This document shows, piece after piece, positions 21,401 through 29,892 of a stretch of 42,493 nt of DNA. The translations under genes and the position numbers were made by a program. Origin of the DNA: Parcubacteria group bacterium GW2011_GWA2_43_13 (GTDB lineage: Bacteria > Patescibacteriota > Patescibacteriia > UBA9629 > GWA2-43-13); assembly GCA_000999025.1 (NCBI GenBank), contig LCFM01000012.1:1-42493 (forward strand), in the 5' to 3' direction. Position 1 is the first letter of the stretch, and every line of letters begins with the position of its first letter. The notes beneath the pieces are model-generated. The model searched no databases. It had not been told where the DNA came from and saw only the letters and a list, made by a program, of their open reading frames with translations.

Positions 21401-24400
21401 GAACAACCGGTGTCGCAAGCGCGAAAATTTGGCTCTCTACTCCACGTGGTGGCGGGTTTGAAAAAACCACAGGATCAGACGGATCATTCACCTTTACTGG
21501 GTTGCCGACGCCGGATGCCTCTGGTATTAATTTCTCGTACTGGTTGAATGTAGAGCCGCCCAAGAGCGCGGGCTATCTTGCTGGTAGTTCTGTTGAAATG
21601 GTTCTTACCTCAACAACAACATCAGTAACTGGAAAAACAATTAAGATCAAACAGGGGACATCTACGGTTACTGGTAAATTCAGTTATACCGCCGCGACTC
21701 TCAACACAAAACAAATCCGCGTGTGGGCATCTGGCCCTGATGGCTGGTTGGAATATAACTTTACCTTAAACGGGAAAACAGCAGGCAACGATGGCGCATC
21801 TGCCTGTACTGGCATGGCAAGCGGGTTTGACGCATGCACAAACTACACAATTACAATTTCTGACGGGCAATGGAATATTGGCGCAGATCCGTTTATGCCA
21901 ATGAATATGGGCTTTGTATCAGGTCCACCGCCAGAACCGGACTTTATGCCGCCGGCATCGCAAAATATCTCGGTGTCAGGGACTGGGACAGCGAACTTCT
22001 CCTTATCAACTGCGTCAAAAACCATTACCGGAACAGTAACAGATCAAAGCAGTACTGGACTCTCGGGTGTACAGGTGTGGGCGTATGATCCATCTGGTAC
22101 AAATGGATTCGGAGCAAACACGCAAACAAAAACAGATGGCACCTTTACCTTAAAGGTTGTGCCAGGCGTGTACAAAGTTGGAGCAGGAAAACCGGGATTG
22201 CCACCATTGCAAGATCAGCAAGTAACAGTTCCTGCAACCGGCACCAATACTCCGTCTTCACTCACCTTCAAATTTGTCAAATCCAATAATTCAGTAAAGG
22301 GGTCGGTATTGGATGAATCAGGAAATCCGATTCAATTTGCCGGAGTGAATGCGTATAACGCAACAAATCAGCAGTTTGTCCCGTCATCAACTAATAGCTC
22401 TGGCTACTTTACGTTGTTTTTGCCAGAAGGCACATGGACATTAGAAGTAAATGCGCCGGGCTATGGTCGGTTGAAGACAAATCCTTCAGGAGCTGAACCG
22501 ACAGCGGCGGCGGCAGTTGGTGGGTTTAGTTATTCAGTCGTTATTGGGTCAACTGCTTCTGATAAATCAGGATATGACTTTAAGGCAGGCGCCGGGAGTG
22601 TAACGTATCGCACGATTGCCGGAACAGTGAAGGATTCAAATAGCACTGGCATTTCGGGCGCAATGGTTTGGGCAGATGAATTAAACGCCTCTGGCGCGTT
22701 TACCGGCAATGGGAATGGTACGCAAACAGATAGCAGTGGTGCGTTTTCAATCAAAGTCCCGGCAAATTGTACTGGAGCGGATAACAGCGCGTGTACGACA
22801 ACATATCGTTTAGGCGCGCATGTCAAAGGCGTGGGGCCTTTGCCGGAAAAGACCGGATTAAAGATATCTGCAACAGGAGCTGATCTTGTAAGTCAGGATT
22901 GGTCATTGGCGGCAACAAGAACAGTTACTATTAAGATTTACAAAGGCGCGATTGCAGAAGAAAATTTATACGCTCCCAAGGAGGTGTTTATTGATGCCTT
23001 TAATCAATCATCAAACATCGGCAATCATACCCAGTTGAAAGATGCGTCAAGTGGAACAATGCAATTACAAGAAGCAAGTTATGATGTTCGGGCCTACATT
23101 CCGGGGTATGGAGAGGTAACGCCGGATTCAACTGCGTTAACCGCGGTTGGCAGTGAAAATAAATTCGTGGTTTCCGGCAATAGCACAAAGATACTGGTTT
23201 TTGCGGTATCTAATAGTACGATTACGATTTCCGGAACAGCGACAAGTGGCGGAACTCCGCTGACAAGCGCGTGGGCGCATGCCTTTAATCGCGATACCGG
23301 GCTTGGGAACGGCATTGAAATCAAATCATCAGACAGCGGTGTCTTCTCAATCACAGTCCCAACCCCAAGTACCGGAAGTTATGAATTAAATGTTGATGCA
23401 CCCGGCTATACCGCGTTTAAGCAGTCAACTATTTCCACAACAACAGCAGGTATTGCCGCGGCGCTCACTCAAGCAAGCGCGGTGATTAGTGGGACTGTGT
23501 ATCAATCAGATGGGACCACGGTTGCTCAATTTGCGCATGTGTGGGCAGAAGAAGTAAATGGCACAGGGTTTGCAACATCGCCTGTAACGCCCACCGGCAC
23601 TTATTCACTCGCTGTTGAAACAGGCAAGAAATATAATGTCTACGCAGGCAATAAAGAAGGCAAAAAGGCGTCTTCGTCCGCTGTGAATGCCGGGTCCGGG
23701 GCAACTCTGACATTAAGCTCAACTGCCAATATCCCGGGAGCCGCGCTTTCCACTGCAACCTCTCCTATCGTTGACACTGTTGTACCGGCAAATGGAAAAT
23801 TGGTTGATGATAGCGAGAATAATGACATAAAACTCAATATCGAACCCCAGGATTTGGGCTCATCAAGTAACTCGTACTCTCTTGAGATAGAGAGCACACC
23901 TGCGTTGCATTCAACGCAAACGACAGAACCATTTGGGAAAGAAGTAGATGTTTCGATTACAGATGACAGTGGCAAGTCGGTCGGGTTATTGAACAATACG
24001 ATTGATTTAACCTTGCAGATTGAAAAATCCGACATGACAACCATGATCACCGATGATCCGCAGATTACAACTGCAAATGCAGGCGATCAGTTCGATAAAA
24101 TGGAACTTGGGTATTGGGATGAAACCAAAGGCAATGGCACATGGGTAACTGCTTCTACCAGCAGAAAAGTGGAAGTGAAGGACGAGTCAGGTGATGCATT
24201 TACCGTAGTGGATTATGATACCTTTGTTACCAACTTGCAGAGTGGGTCAGATAATCCTTCAGCAACCGGCACGAATACTAATTCCGATTACTACGCGGAT
24301 TACAAAATTACCATGACAACCTCGACAGATCACTTAACCACATGGGCCGCTATTATTCAGGGTAATTCCGATACTACCGCGCCTTCTGCTCCTGGGAGCT

Positions 24401-25428
24401 TGGCTGTTTCAAGTAATACTGCGAATTCTGTTGTGCTTACATGGACCGCGGGTACGGATGATGTTGCTCTTCATGCCACGCAACCATACTTAGTGTATCG
24501 TGGCACCTCGACCGGATTTACCCCTGGCGATGCGCTGGCATCGGTTAACGCGCTTACTTATACAGATACTACAGTCGGTTCGCAAGTGTACGAATATTAT
24601 TATCGCGTTCGCGCTCAAGACACTTCAAATAATCAATCTGTTTCATCAGGTGAAGTAAGAGTTATATATGTGCCGACAACCAGCTCGTCAAATACCGGAA
24701 GCGTTGTCAGTACTCCCGGATCTTCAGGAGATACAACACAGCAACAGGCGCCGGCTGATTCGAGTACTACGAAAAAAACCGCTGATCCGGTAACGTCATC
24801 AAACCCTGTAACCTCATCAACGCCATCAGGTGATACAAATCTTGTGAGCGTGAAAGCAGACGCCGCTACTATTGCCAAAGAGACAGTTGAAAAAATTATT
24901 CAATTGGTTGGCAAGGTGCGCGATCTGAAGCAAGAGACATCATACGAAAAATCAGTGGTCAATAAAATCATTGCCACAGTGAAGTCAATTAAAACAGAGT
25001 TAAAGCAAAAGCTGATTGCCTTTGTAACATACGGCACTTCATCAACGCTTTCACTCGGCGCGGGAGAACGCGGTGGGGTGATCAACTCGTTTAAGGAGGC
25101 GTTTGGCAAACTGCCGGAAACCGAGGCGGATTGGGAAGATGTGGTAAAGATTGGCAATGGCAGATGGCCGACTCAAACCAGCACAGCGAGAGAAGATCAG
25201 GCGGAAAAGACATTTAAAAAGATTTATCTCCGCGCGCCTGATCGGGATAATCCGAAAGATGATGCCTCAGTGGTTGTGATAGCGTACGGCTTGCGGCCCA
25301 AGATGCGTAAGATTGAAAGCGAACGTGCGGCAATCAAATCCTTCAGAGCAATTTTTGGAAAGAATCCAACAACAGCAAGTGATTGGGATACAGTCCGTGC
25401 CATCGCCTATTCCGGCGCAAAGAGATAA
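15406..25428 (+). CDS. Giant surface protein (3340 aa): SbsA-type Ig domains, carboxypeptidase regulatory-like domains, FN3, C-terminal triplicate repeat
   Basis: Signal-like N-terminus; repeated FSEEMD/FSKTMNT/FSGAMNPATITAANV motifs; ISGKVTKEDGTTGVASAKIWLSTPRGGGFEKTTGSDGSFTFTGL modules; FN3 TAPSAPGSLAVSSNTANSVVLTWTAGTDD. Confidence 0.85.
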   Translation: MKQRTFVLSRIKSARIIYSFLLVTTLLWAIGLPILPIGNWVDTARAAAPTFTLKWKTASTKAVLTFDQWVFNTSSSQQWGPSGGLEAADFALGGSGAPTITAVQADGGTKTVILTLSAAPTSGTTTFACAATSVYNQAGEACNSGTTVTAAGGNADSTGPTITATRPSGNNSVEVEFSEPVDQTTGENITFYTLVTANSTDTTAISRAVRQPWDPKIIRVEADGAQIDNSVTGADTITVTAGDNMDKDGGVDASKSRVTLVFSKNMDTTTSQVGAHYIIKSPDCSSNAEISLTALGAGDIVVSANKVRIGVPEATCDLDPTDFDMSSFDPTAVMDSIRVKNSMNGGGPKDTDGNIQMSDWFRPLEKSAAPIVKGIGIDATAKKATVRFDKNLDRNTVAVGGFTVNTTAEGDTPTISAAALDWDQRSVVLVLHSSTNFTSGGSIDIKKTAGAGALTDILGNYVAVTGCSDNTPDADHIQCTIDSTAPTITKIKATDTNGNKLLEVGETVAIEFSEEMDRQSAWDQWAFNVLYGSTCTVTTPISSKDGCQWGSWGDGATSVWGVNGASVANSKITITLGTAPNVKSGYKIVPWADTSGFGGASDKSGNKVANVGAISLGAPTIQSVKYTDVNTSSSVNLTDTVKFIFTKSMDTATVTNGNVNTRMVLSSSHIWGTSPTIAWTTTTLTNDTLTVTLTSGVDAANNDTITPNAAVVDINGLSVSGTGLLKTAGPTVSSVTGLSTLKLVFTEAVLNTGGLEYPSQTATVMSYDATPVNLTDGTSDTTQLQVLFAFGGGGTALAAQAINYVSADGKTVVVVLNRNAAGTDTLSVTGTKGVSGIAAANTGDGTLGAGGFNATLGAGATPTLQRIEIMKPGGGTGTGPSGGSSAINAGDVIRVRFSGAMNPATITAANVGTALRLCAIGTLNATNTCAGPHSWGTVASGLAVSWFTETYLNDTVEIIPGFDHTIANGDVIDPATTVTTDAGTAITAVGDAGSPTEGSIGTLDASIARVLAVKYSDTNPSGIGVADVVTFVFSKTMNTSFDGNSADGCANAGLAANNLETKVGVPSYQGFFVDSASGSFTQRTNPWGTGAAPTMAWKKTTMACDTLEIILGGTPTIVAGATPDNIWIDGGLIQAAGGTMIQSFAALHIDNQQPTLTSVLVINDGATANTAEGGDEIAFVFSESMDQSTVTNGNVATVLDSNTVGTDYGTSPTVVWLSPNMVKVTLGATPTVVYATSTVNPTNAVKDSAGNIDNTSTAPTVTVSTVRPVSSVVLTDPDTANPGLDKNDIRVTWTDSSATTGQGYNLYILPDNVPLNLATHKPFNSVAVNAITGTASYTYNASISTFALYDDSRFTYLASGTNPAPGAMFYPLMPGSNYIAYVVTCDAVVYACTSGTPSMPSASANTQLIGEFQAFDSTMLGTMQGTGGTGGGIFAGPMMAGGNFMVEGTMPFQGSIEVPTNIKLIGIKFSGPLDQSTMTSSNITLKNITDTPNVTVTGTLAYNSSQNAITLTPASVLTASKKYRLTITRDVKNSFGVPIAGMPQPGSTEPGPFITDFKTGSGADSTAPQVQDNKVQAEGMTVSAVNINIPEMSVRFSEDMDPTTFTTSSFLLQYDATANASFSASETPLTTVSGTVEYDPFGRIAHIWLNGALPTEKDFRIKLVGTVVKDIAGNFVDGDYDGTAGGDYTFTFTTRATAEGDNAAPRISWSDTDGFHLGVGFNAGMQKSAVTTASNWTLLVAGASVSLSGANINYDAFDNSVHFDGLTLTADATYVITAGTNIKGLNNVPVDGSYDESTGTVHGFQGAGSKGCSATTFDFGCGTNDVFNPNVMTFMPINVWPMNQFANQTSRYMINFPTTQAVPLGGKIELEFPVGFDVSSADKSSATTEAFMNADINGPGTGTVTMASVTPNSTTRKIVIVTGGAATQANDYLNFELKNIVNGASSTMDWTNNSGGHTVSITTKDSTGKTIEGPLTSMPFPLDKGGSGSISGKVTKEDGTTGVASAKIWLSTPRGGGFEKTTGSDGSFTFTGLPTPDASGINFSYWLNVEPPKSAGYLAGSSVEMVLTSTTTSVTGKTIKIKQGTSTVTGKFSYTAATLNTKQIRVWASGPDGWLEYNFTLNGKTAGNDGASACTGMASGFDACTNYTITISDGQWNIGADPFMPMNMGFVSGPPPEPDFMPPASQNISVSGTGTANFSLSTASKTITGTVTDQSSTGLSGVQVWAYDPSGTNGFGANTQTKTDGTFTLKVVPGVYKVGAGKPGLPPLQDQQVTVPATGTNTPSSLTFKFVKSNNSVKGSVLDESGNPIQFAGVNAYNATNQQFVPSSTNSSGYFTLFLPEGTWTLEVNAPGYGRLKTNPSGAEPTAAAAVGGFSYSVVIGSTASDKSGYDFKAGAGSVTYRTIAGTVKDSNSTGISGAMVWADELNASGAFTGNGNGTQTDSSGAFSIKVPANCTGADNSACTTTYRLGAHVKGVGPLPEKTGLKISATGADLVSQDWSLAATRTVTIKIYKGAIAEENLYAPKEVFIDAFNQSSNIGNHTQLKDASSGTMQLQEASYDVRAYIPGYGEVTPDSTALTAVGSENKFVVSGNSTKILVFAVSNSTITISGTATSGGTPLTSAWAHAFNRDTGLGNGIEIKSSDSGVFSITVPTPSTGSYELNVDAPGYTAFKQSTISTTTAGIAAALTQASAVISGTVYQSDGTTVAQFAHVWAEEVNGTGFATSPVTPTGTYSLAVETGKKYNVYAGNKEGKKASSSAVNAGSGATLTLSSTANIPGAALSTATSPIVDTVVPANGKLVDDSENNDIKLNIEPQDLGSSSNSYSLEIESTPALHSTQTTEPFGKEVDVSITDDSGKSVGLLNNTIDLTLQIEKSDMTTMITDDPQITTANAGDQFDKMELGYWDETKGNGTWVTASTSRKVEVKDESGDAFTVVDYDTFVTNLQSGSDNPSATGTNTNSDYYADYKITMTTSTDHLTTWAAIIQGNSDTTAPSAPGSLAVSSNTANSVVLTWTAGTDDVALHATQPYLVYRGTSTGFTPGDALASVNALTYTDTTVGSQVYEYYYRVRAQDTSNNQSVSSGEVRVIYVPTTSSSNTGSVVSTPGSSGDTTQQQAPADSSTTKKTADPVTSSNPVTSSTPSGDTNLVSVKADAATIAKETVEKIIQLVGKVRDLKQETSYEKSVVNKIIATVKSIKTELKQKLIAFVTYGTSSTLSLGAGERGGVINSFKEAFGKLPETEADWEDVVKIGNGRWPTQTSTAREDQAEKTFKKIYLRAPDRDNPKDDASVVVIAYGLRPKMRKIESERAAIKSFRAIFGKNPTTASDWDTVRAIAYSGAKR

Positions 25429-25436
25429 TTACGTTT

Positions 25437-25660
25437 GTAGAGACGCCCCGTTGGGGCGTCTCTACGGACATCTCACGACCGTTGTAGAGACGGAGGTTTT
25501 CCCCCGTCTTTACAAACACTCTGTCACAATTCGTGTAGAGACGCCCCGTTGGGGCGTCTTCGTGAAAGAAAGTTTGTAGAGACGTGCCCCTGGCGCGTCT
25601 CTGTGAAAGAAAGTTTGTAGAGACGTGCTGTTGGCACGTCTCCGTTGGGGGCGTCTCTAC
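25437..25660. repeat. Cluster of about five REP hairpins
   Basis: Repeated gtagagacg...cgtctctac units, including 25484-25513 (gtagagacggaggttttcccccgtctttac). Confidence 0.8.
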
Positions 25661-25705
25661 ACCTGTGCTTTATGCACAGCTCTTATGTTGGAAATGATTA
25701 AAATA

Positions 25706-25714
25706 TGATATACT
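25706..25714 (+). promoter_or_regulatory. Candidate extended -10 promoter (TTGGAA-N15-TATACT, TGA upstream)
   Basis: ATATGATATACT, shared with 31172-31183; upstream of the ORF at 25759. Confidence 0.45.
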
Positions 25715-25758
25715 ATTCTCAACTTAAAATAATAGAGTTCATTTAATATTTAAAAACT

Positions 25759-28700
25759 ATGTTCAGACATTCTTTTTATTCATTCAGGGATACTATGTCA
25801 CAATGGATGGCATATTTCCTTTTACTTACATTATTTGTAAGTTTATTTGTGTTTCTACCGATTACGGTAAAAGCGGTAAATGAGCCATCGACACTTGCGT
25901 TGTTAAACGGAAGTGCAGCTGCGCTTACGACTGCAACTGTTGGCACGGAAATAACGGGGGATGCGTATGTTTTGGTGTATACGCAACTTCATGCAGCTGG
26001 AACAGGTGCGCAGGTGTGGGCTAATGCTGATAATTTTTCTGTTACAATTCCCGCAAATATGCCGGCTCCGTTAAGTACTGATGGTGCAGGAACATCTCAA
26101 GTAGCAAAGGTGTGTTATGGTGCGGCTACTTCTACTATTGTAACGACTGATTGTACGAATGGTACGGAGATCCCCTATGCAGCGGCTCTCACTGCCGGAA
26201 GCTGGGATGATGATAGTGACGCTCGGATAATACATATTGAGGTAAGTGCGGACATGGCAACGGTGCTGAATGGAGATAATGCTGGAATTACAATACTGCT
26301 TCAAAAAGGAGCAAGCGGAACAACAGCTCCTACATATGCAGACGCAACCACTGATATTACCGTTGTTGTCGCTACAGTAGCAGTAGACAGTGAAGATTTG
26401 GCAGCAGATGTGGATGCTCCAGATGGTGAAGAATTTGCTGTTGCCGCCGGAGCATTGACAAATGGCGATGTAATAGCAGGTGATGCAACAGCCGCGCCAA
26501 CAGGCACTGAAGTAGGTGAGGCGCCAACATCGTATAAATTTGTCATGCAAACACCAGTTGCGCTTGTGAGCGGTGATAAGATTGTATTGACATTTGGCAC
26601 CGGCTTTACCGTGACGAATGCGATTTCAAATACAGCGAAAGTAAGTTCACTCACACCGACAACTGCAAATGTAAGCAAGGCAAATGATGCCGCTGGAGCT
26701 GGCGCGGCAAATGTTGCTGTTACGACATACGCAACATTATCAGCAGGAAGAACAGCTACTATCACATTGGGCGCGACAGTTGAGGCAACCAAATATATTA
26801 TCTTTACGATCGTTACAGGTGCGAGTGAAACAGTCACCGCAAACCCTCGTTCTGTTGGAGCCGCGGCATCAGTGAATGCTGTTGATTTTGATATCCAAGA
26901 AACAGGCGGAGCAAGCAGAGTTGTTTTGGCAGATGTTGCAGAAACCTATACGTCTGGCGCGCTTGTTTCACCAATAGTGAATGCAACCACTGATGAGGTT
27001 TCAGAGGCATCTGTATATACACTCACATTCACTGCTGATCATGCTCTTATCAATACGGAGCAATCGCTCTTGCATCAAAAGTGATTACTCTTAACATAGA
27101 CGCAGATACTACAGTTGGCGCTGGGCAAGCGGTGGTTATTACATTTGATAACACGGTTGTGGATAATAACCCGCGGGCAGTGAAAACAAATGCCACATCA
27201 GCGGTTGATATTACAACCAAAGATACAAATAATGCTATTATTGATGATCTCGCAACTCCGGCACAGGATACCTATACAACAGGCGCGTTAACAGCAAGCG
27301 ACAGCGCAGTGCCGGACACTGCATATTCCGCATCTGCTCATACTCTCACATTTACCGCTGATCATGCGCTTATCAGTACAGATAAAATTAAATATACATT
27401 TGGTTCTGATTTTACCATGGATAATGATACCGATCTTGTGGCAAATACCACGGCATTCACGATCGGTGTAGACAATAAATTAGCAAGTATCGGAGCCATT
27501 GCTCTTGCATCAAAGGTAATAACTCTTAATATAGATGCTGATACAACAGTCGGAGCTGGGCAGGCAGTGGTTATTACGTTTGATACTACTGTTGTTGATA
27601 ATAATCCGGCAGTTGTAAAGACCGCCACTACTTCTGCTGTTGATGTTGCAACAACGGATTCCAGCGACAGTGGTATAGATGATCTCGCAACACCGGTTCA
27701 GGATACCTATACTGCGGCATCGCTCACATCAACGAATGTAGAGCCGGGCGCGCTGACATCAAGTACCAATACAACAGCAACAGTTACCTTTACCACGCCG
27801 ATTGCAATTGCGGCAACAGATAAAATTAAAGTAACATTCGGGTCCGGGTATAACTTGGCGTATGTTAGCGCAACCAGTGGAACGTGTTCCTCAATGGATG
27901 GTACATTTTCAACCGGCGTTTCCGGACAAATAGTTACCATCACCCGAGCCGCAGGATCCGAGCAAGCGGCAACAAGCGCGGAAACCTGTACTATTACAAA
28001 TGTCATTACCCCTCCGCCGGGGAGCAGTGGAACCTACACGATTAGCATTACGGATTCCAGTAGTAACACACGCACCACAAATGCGGCAGTTACCGCAGAT
28101 ACATTAGTTGATTGGCAACCGGTAACCGGTCCCGGTACTATTTCGGTGGTTATTAATAATGGTGATGCAACAACATTAAATCGTAATGCAACTCTAAAGA
28201 TTTCTGCAAGTAATGCCACGATGATGAAAATATCCGAATCGTTTAATTTTTCATCCGTTGCATGGGAGACCTACGCAGTATCAAAGGCCTTTACCTTTTC
28301 CTCGGATCTCGGTCAAAAGTTTGTGTATGTTATATTTAAGAGTGCCAGTGGCATTGAATCAAATCCTGCAAGCGATTATATTACCCTGACAGCGGCTACA
28401 TCAACCTCAACAGATGCTACAACTACCACTCAAACACCGGCAACGCCAGCCACTCCGGCAACGCAGGCAACAGATCAAGCCACTCAAACACAGCCATCAA
28501 CCACTACCGATACCAAGCAATCGTCAGAGCAACCTGCAAAGGCATCAGTGCCGGCAGATACGCAGTTGATAAACATTCGGAATGATGTTGGAAGAATAAT
28601 ATCAACTACAATAGATGCATTGCTGATAGAATTGGGCATTAAACGCAATACGGCTAAAGAGTCATCAGTGGAAAAAGGATTGGTTGCTAAAATCAGTGTT

Positions 28701-29150
28701 GGTAAATCAGTATCACAGGCAGTCAAATCAACGCTTACAAACTTTATCGCTTATGGAACATCAACTACAAGGGTGCTTGGAGATGGAGAACGCGCTGGTG
28801 TGGTGAATTCATTTAAATCAGCATTTGGCAAATTACCAGAATCAAGTACTGATTGGGAAGATGTGGTTAAAATTGCAAATGGCAGATGGCCAAGCCAAAT
28901 AAGTGTGGATAAAGAATCCTCTGCCGAAACGGCATTTGAAAAGATTTATCTTCGAACGCCGGATCGGGATAATCCCAAAGACGATGCCGCAGTGGTTGTG
29001 ATGGCGTATGGCTTGCGACCGGGCCAGCGAAACTTAAATAGTGAAAAAGCCGCTATCAAGAGTTTTCGCGCCATTTACGGAAAATCGCCAGTATCTGCAA
29101 CTGATTGGGATACAGTCCGCGCCATCGCCTATTCCGGCGCAAAGAGATAA
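25759..29150 (+). pseudogene. Large surface protein split by frameshift (25759-27084 and 27081-29150)
   Basis: Both ORFs carry the same LTFTADHALI...VITLNIDADTTVGAGQAVVITF module; the junction copy lacks 112 bp relative to the next copy. The fragment encodes a shared C-terminal domain. Could also be an assembly collapse. Confidence 0.65.
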
Positions 29151-29158
29151 TTACGTTT

Positions 29159-29244
29159 GTAGAGACGCCCCGTTGGGGCGTCTCTTTTGTTGTAGAGACG
29201 TGCCGTTGGCACGTCTCTCGCGTTCCGTTGGGGCGCGTCTCTAC
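29159..29244. repeat. REP cluster upstream of the RAYT gene
   Basis: gtagagacgccccgttggggcgtctc...gtagagacgtgccgttggcacgtctc...gcgcgtctctac. Confidence 0.85.
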
Positions 29245-29270
29245 AACGGATATGTGGTAACATAATACAT

Positions 29271-29840
29271 ATGGATGACTTGTATTACAATACATATCGA
29301 ATCCAATCATCGCGATACCCTGGATACAACTATGCATCCGAGGGCTTTTATTTTGTCACATGGTGCGTAAAGGAGATGACGTGTGTGTTGTCGAAGATAG
29401 TTAATGATGAGGTGAAGTTATTTTCGATGGGGAGTATTGTGGAAGAAGAAATTTTGAAAACAGAAAAGGTGAGAAGAGGGGTTCTTATTGATTCTCATGT
29501 TATTATGCCGAATCATGTGCATTGTATTTTTCATATTGCGTGTAGAGACGCCCCGTTGGGGCGTCTTGAGTCAACGGAGCGAGAAGAAAACGAGAATACG
29601 CCATTACAAAAAGAAGACGCGCCAACGGCGCGTCTCTACAGGAGTTCTATTGGATCAATAGTAAACCAGATAAAATCTCAATCAACAAAGCGTATTTGTC
29701 AGAGCCATGACAATGCTTTTCAATGGCAATCACGCTTTTACGACCATATTATCCGCAACGACGATGACCTTGAAAAACATCGCTTGTATATAGGTATCAA
29801 TTCCGTAAAATGGCCACAAGACGAGTATTTTATCGTGTAG
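29271..29840 (+). CDS. IS200-like Y1 (HUH) transposase, REP-associated tyrosine transposase (RAYT)
   Basis: GFYFVTWCVKE, HVIMPNHVHCIFHI (HxH) and FQWQSRFYDHIIRNDDDLEKHRLYIGINSVKWPQDE family motifs; flanked by REPs on both sides and contains a REP pair. Confidence 0.85.
   Translation: MDDLYYNTYRIQSSRYPGYNYASEGFYFVTWCVKEMTCVLSKIVNDEVKLFSMGSIVEEEILKTEKVRRGVLIDSHVIMPNHVHCIFHIACRDAPLGRLESTEREENENTPLQKEDAPTARLYRSSIGSIVNQIKSQSTKRICQSHDNAFQWQSRFYDHIIRNDDDLEKHRLYIGINSVKWPQDEYFIV
29542..29639. repeat. REP pair inside the RAYT CDS
   Basis: gtagagacgccccgttggggcgtctt...gacgcgccaacggcgcgtctctac, translated as CRDAPLGRL...EDAPTARLYR. Confidence 0.85.
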
Positions 29841-29892
29841 AGACGTCCCGATGGGACGTCTCACCGGAGACGCGGCACCGCCACGTCTCTAC
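29837..29892. repeat. REP pair downstream of RAYT, providing its TAG stop
   Basis: gtagagacgtcccgatgggacgtctc...gagacgcggcaccgccacgtctctac. Confidence 0.85.

Noticed and set aside
25437-25660. Possible CRISPR array from regularly repeated gtagagacg units
   Set aside because: Units are hairpins of variable stem sequence with irregular spacing and no unique equal-length spacers; no cas genes seen.
29041-29265. ORF 29041-29265 (+)
   Set aside because: Overlaps the 3' end of the surface gene in another frame and is mostly REP-derived (CRDAPLGRL).
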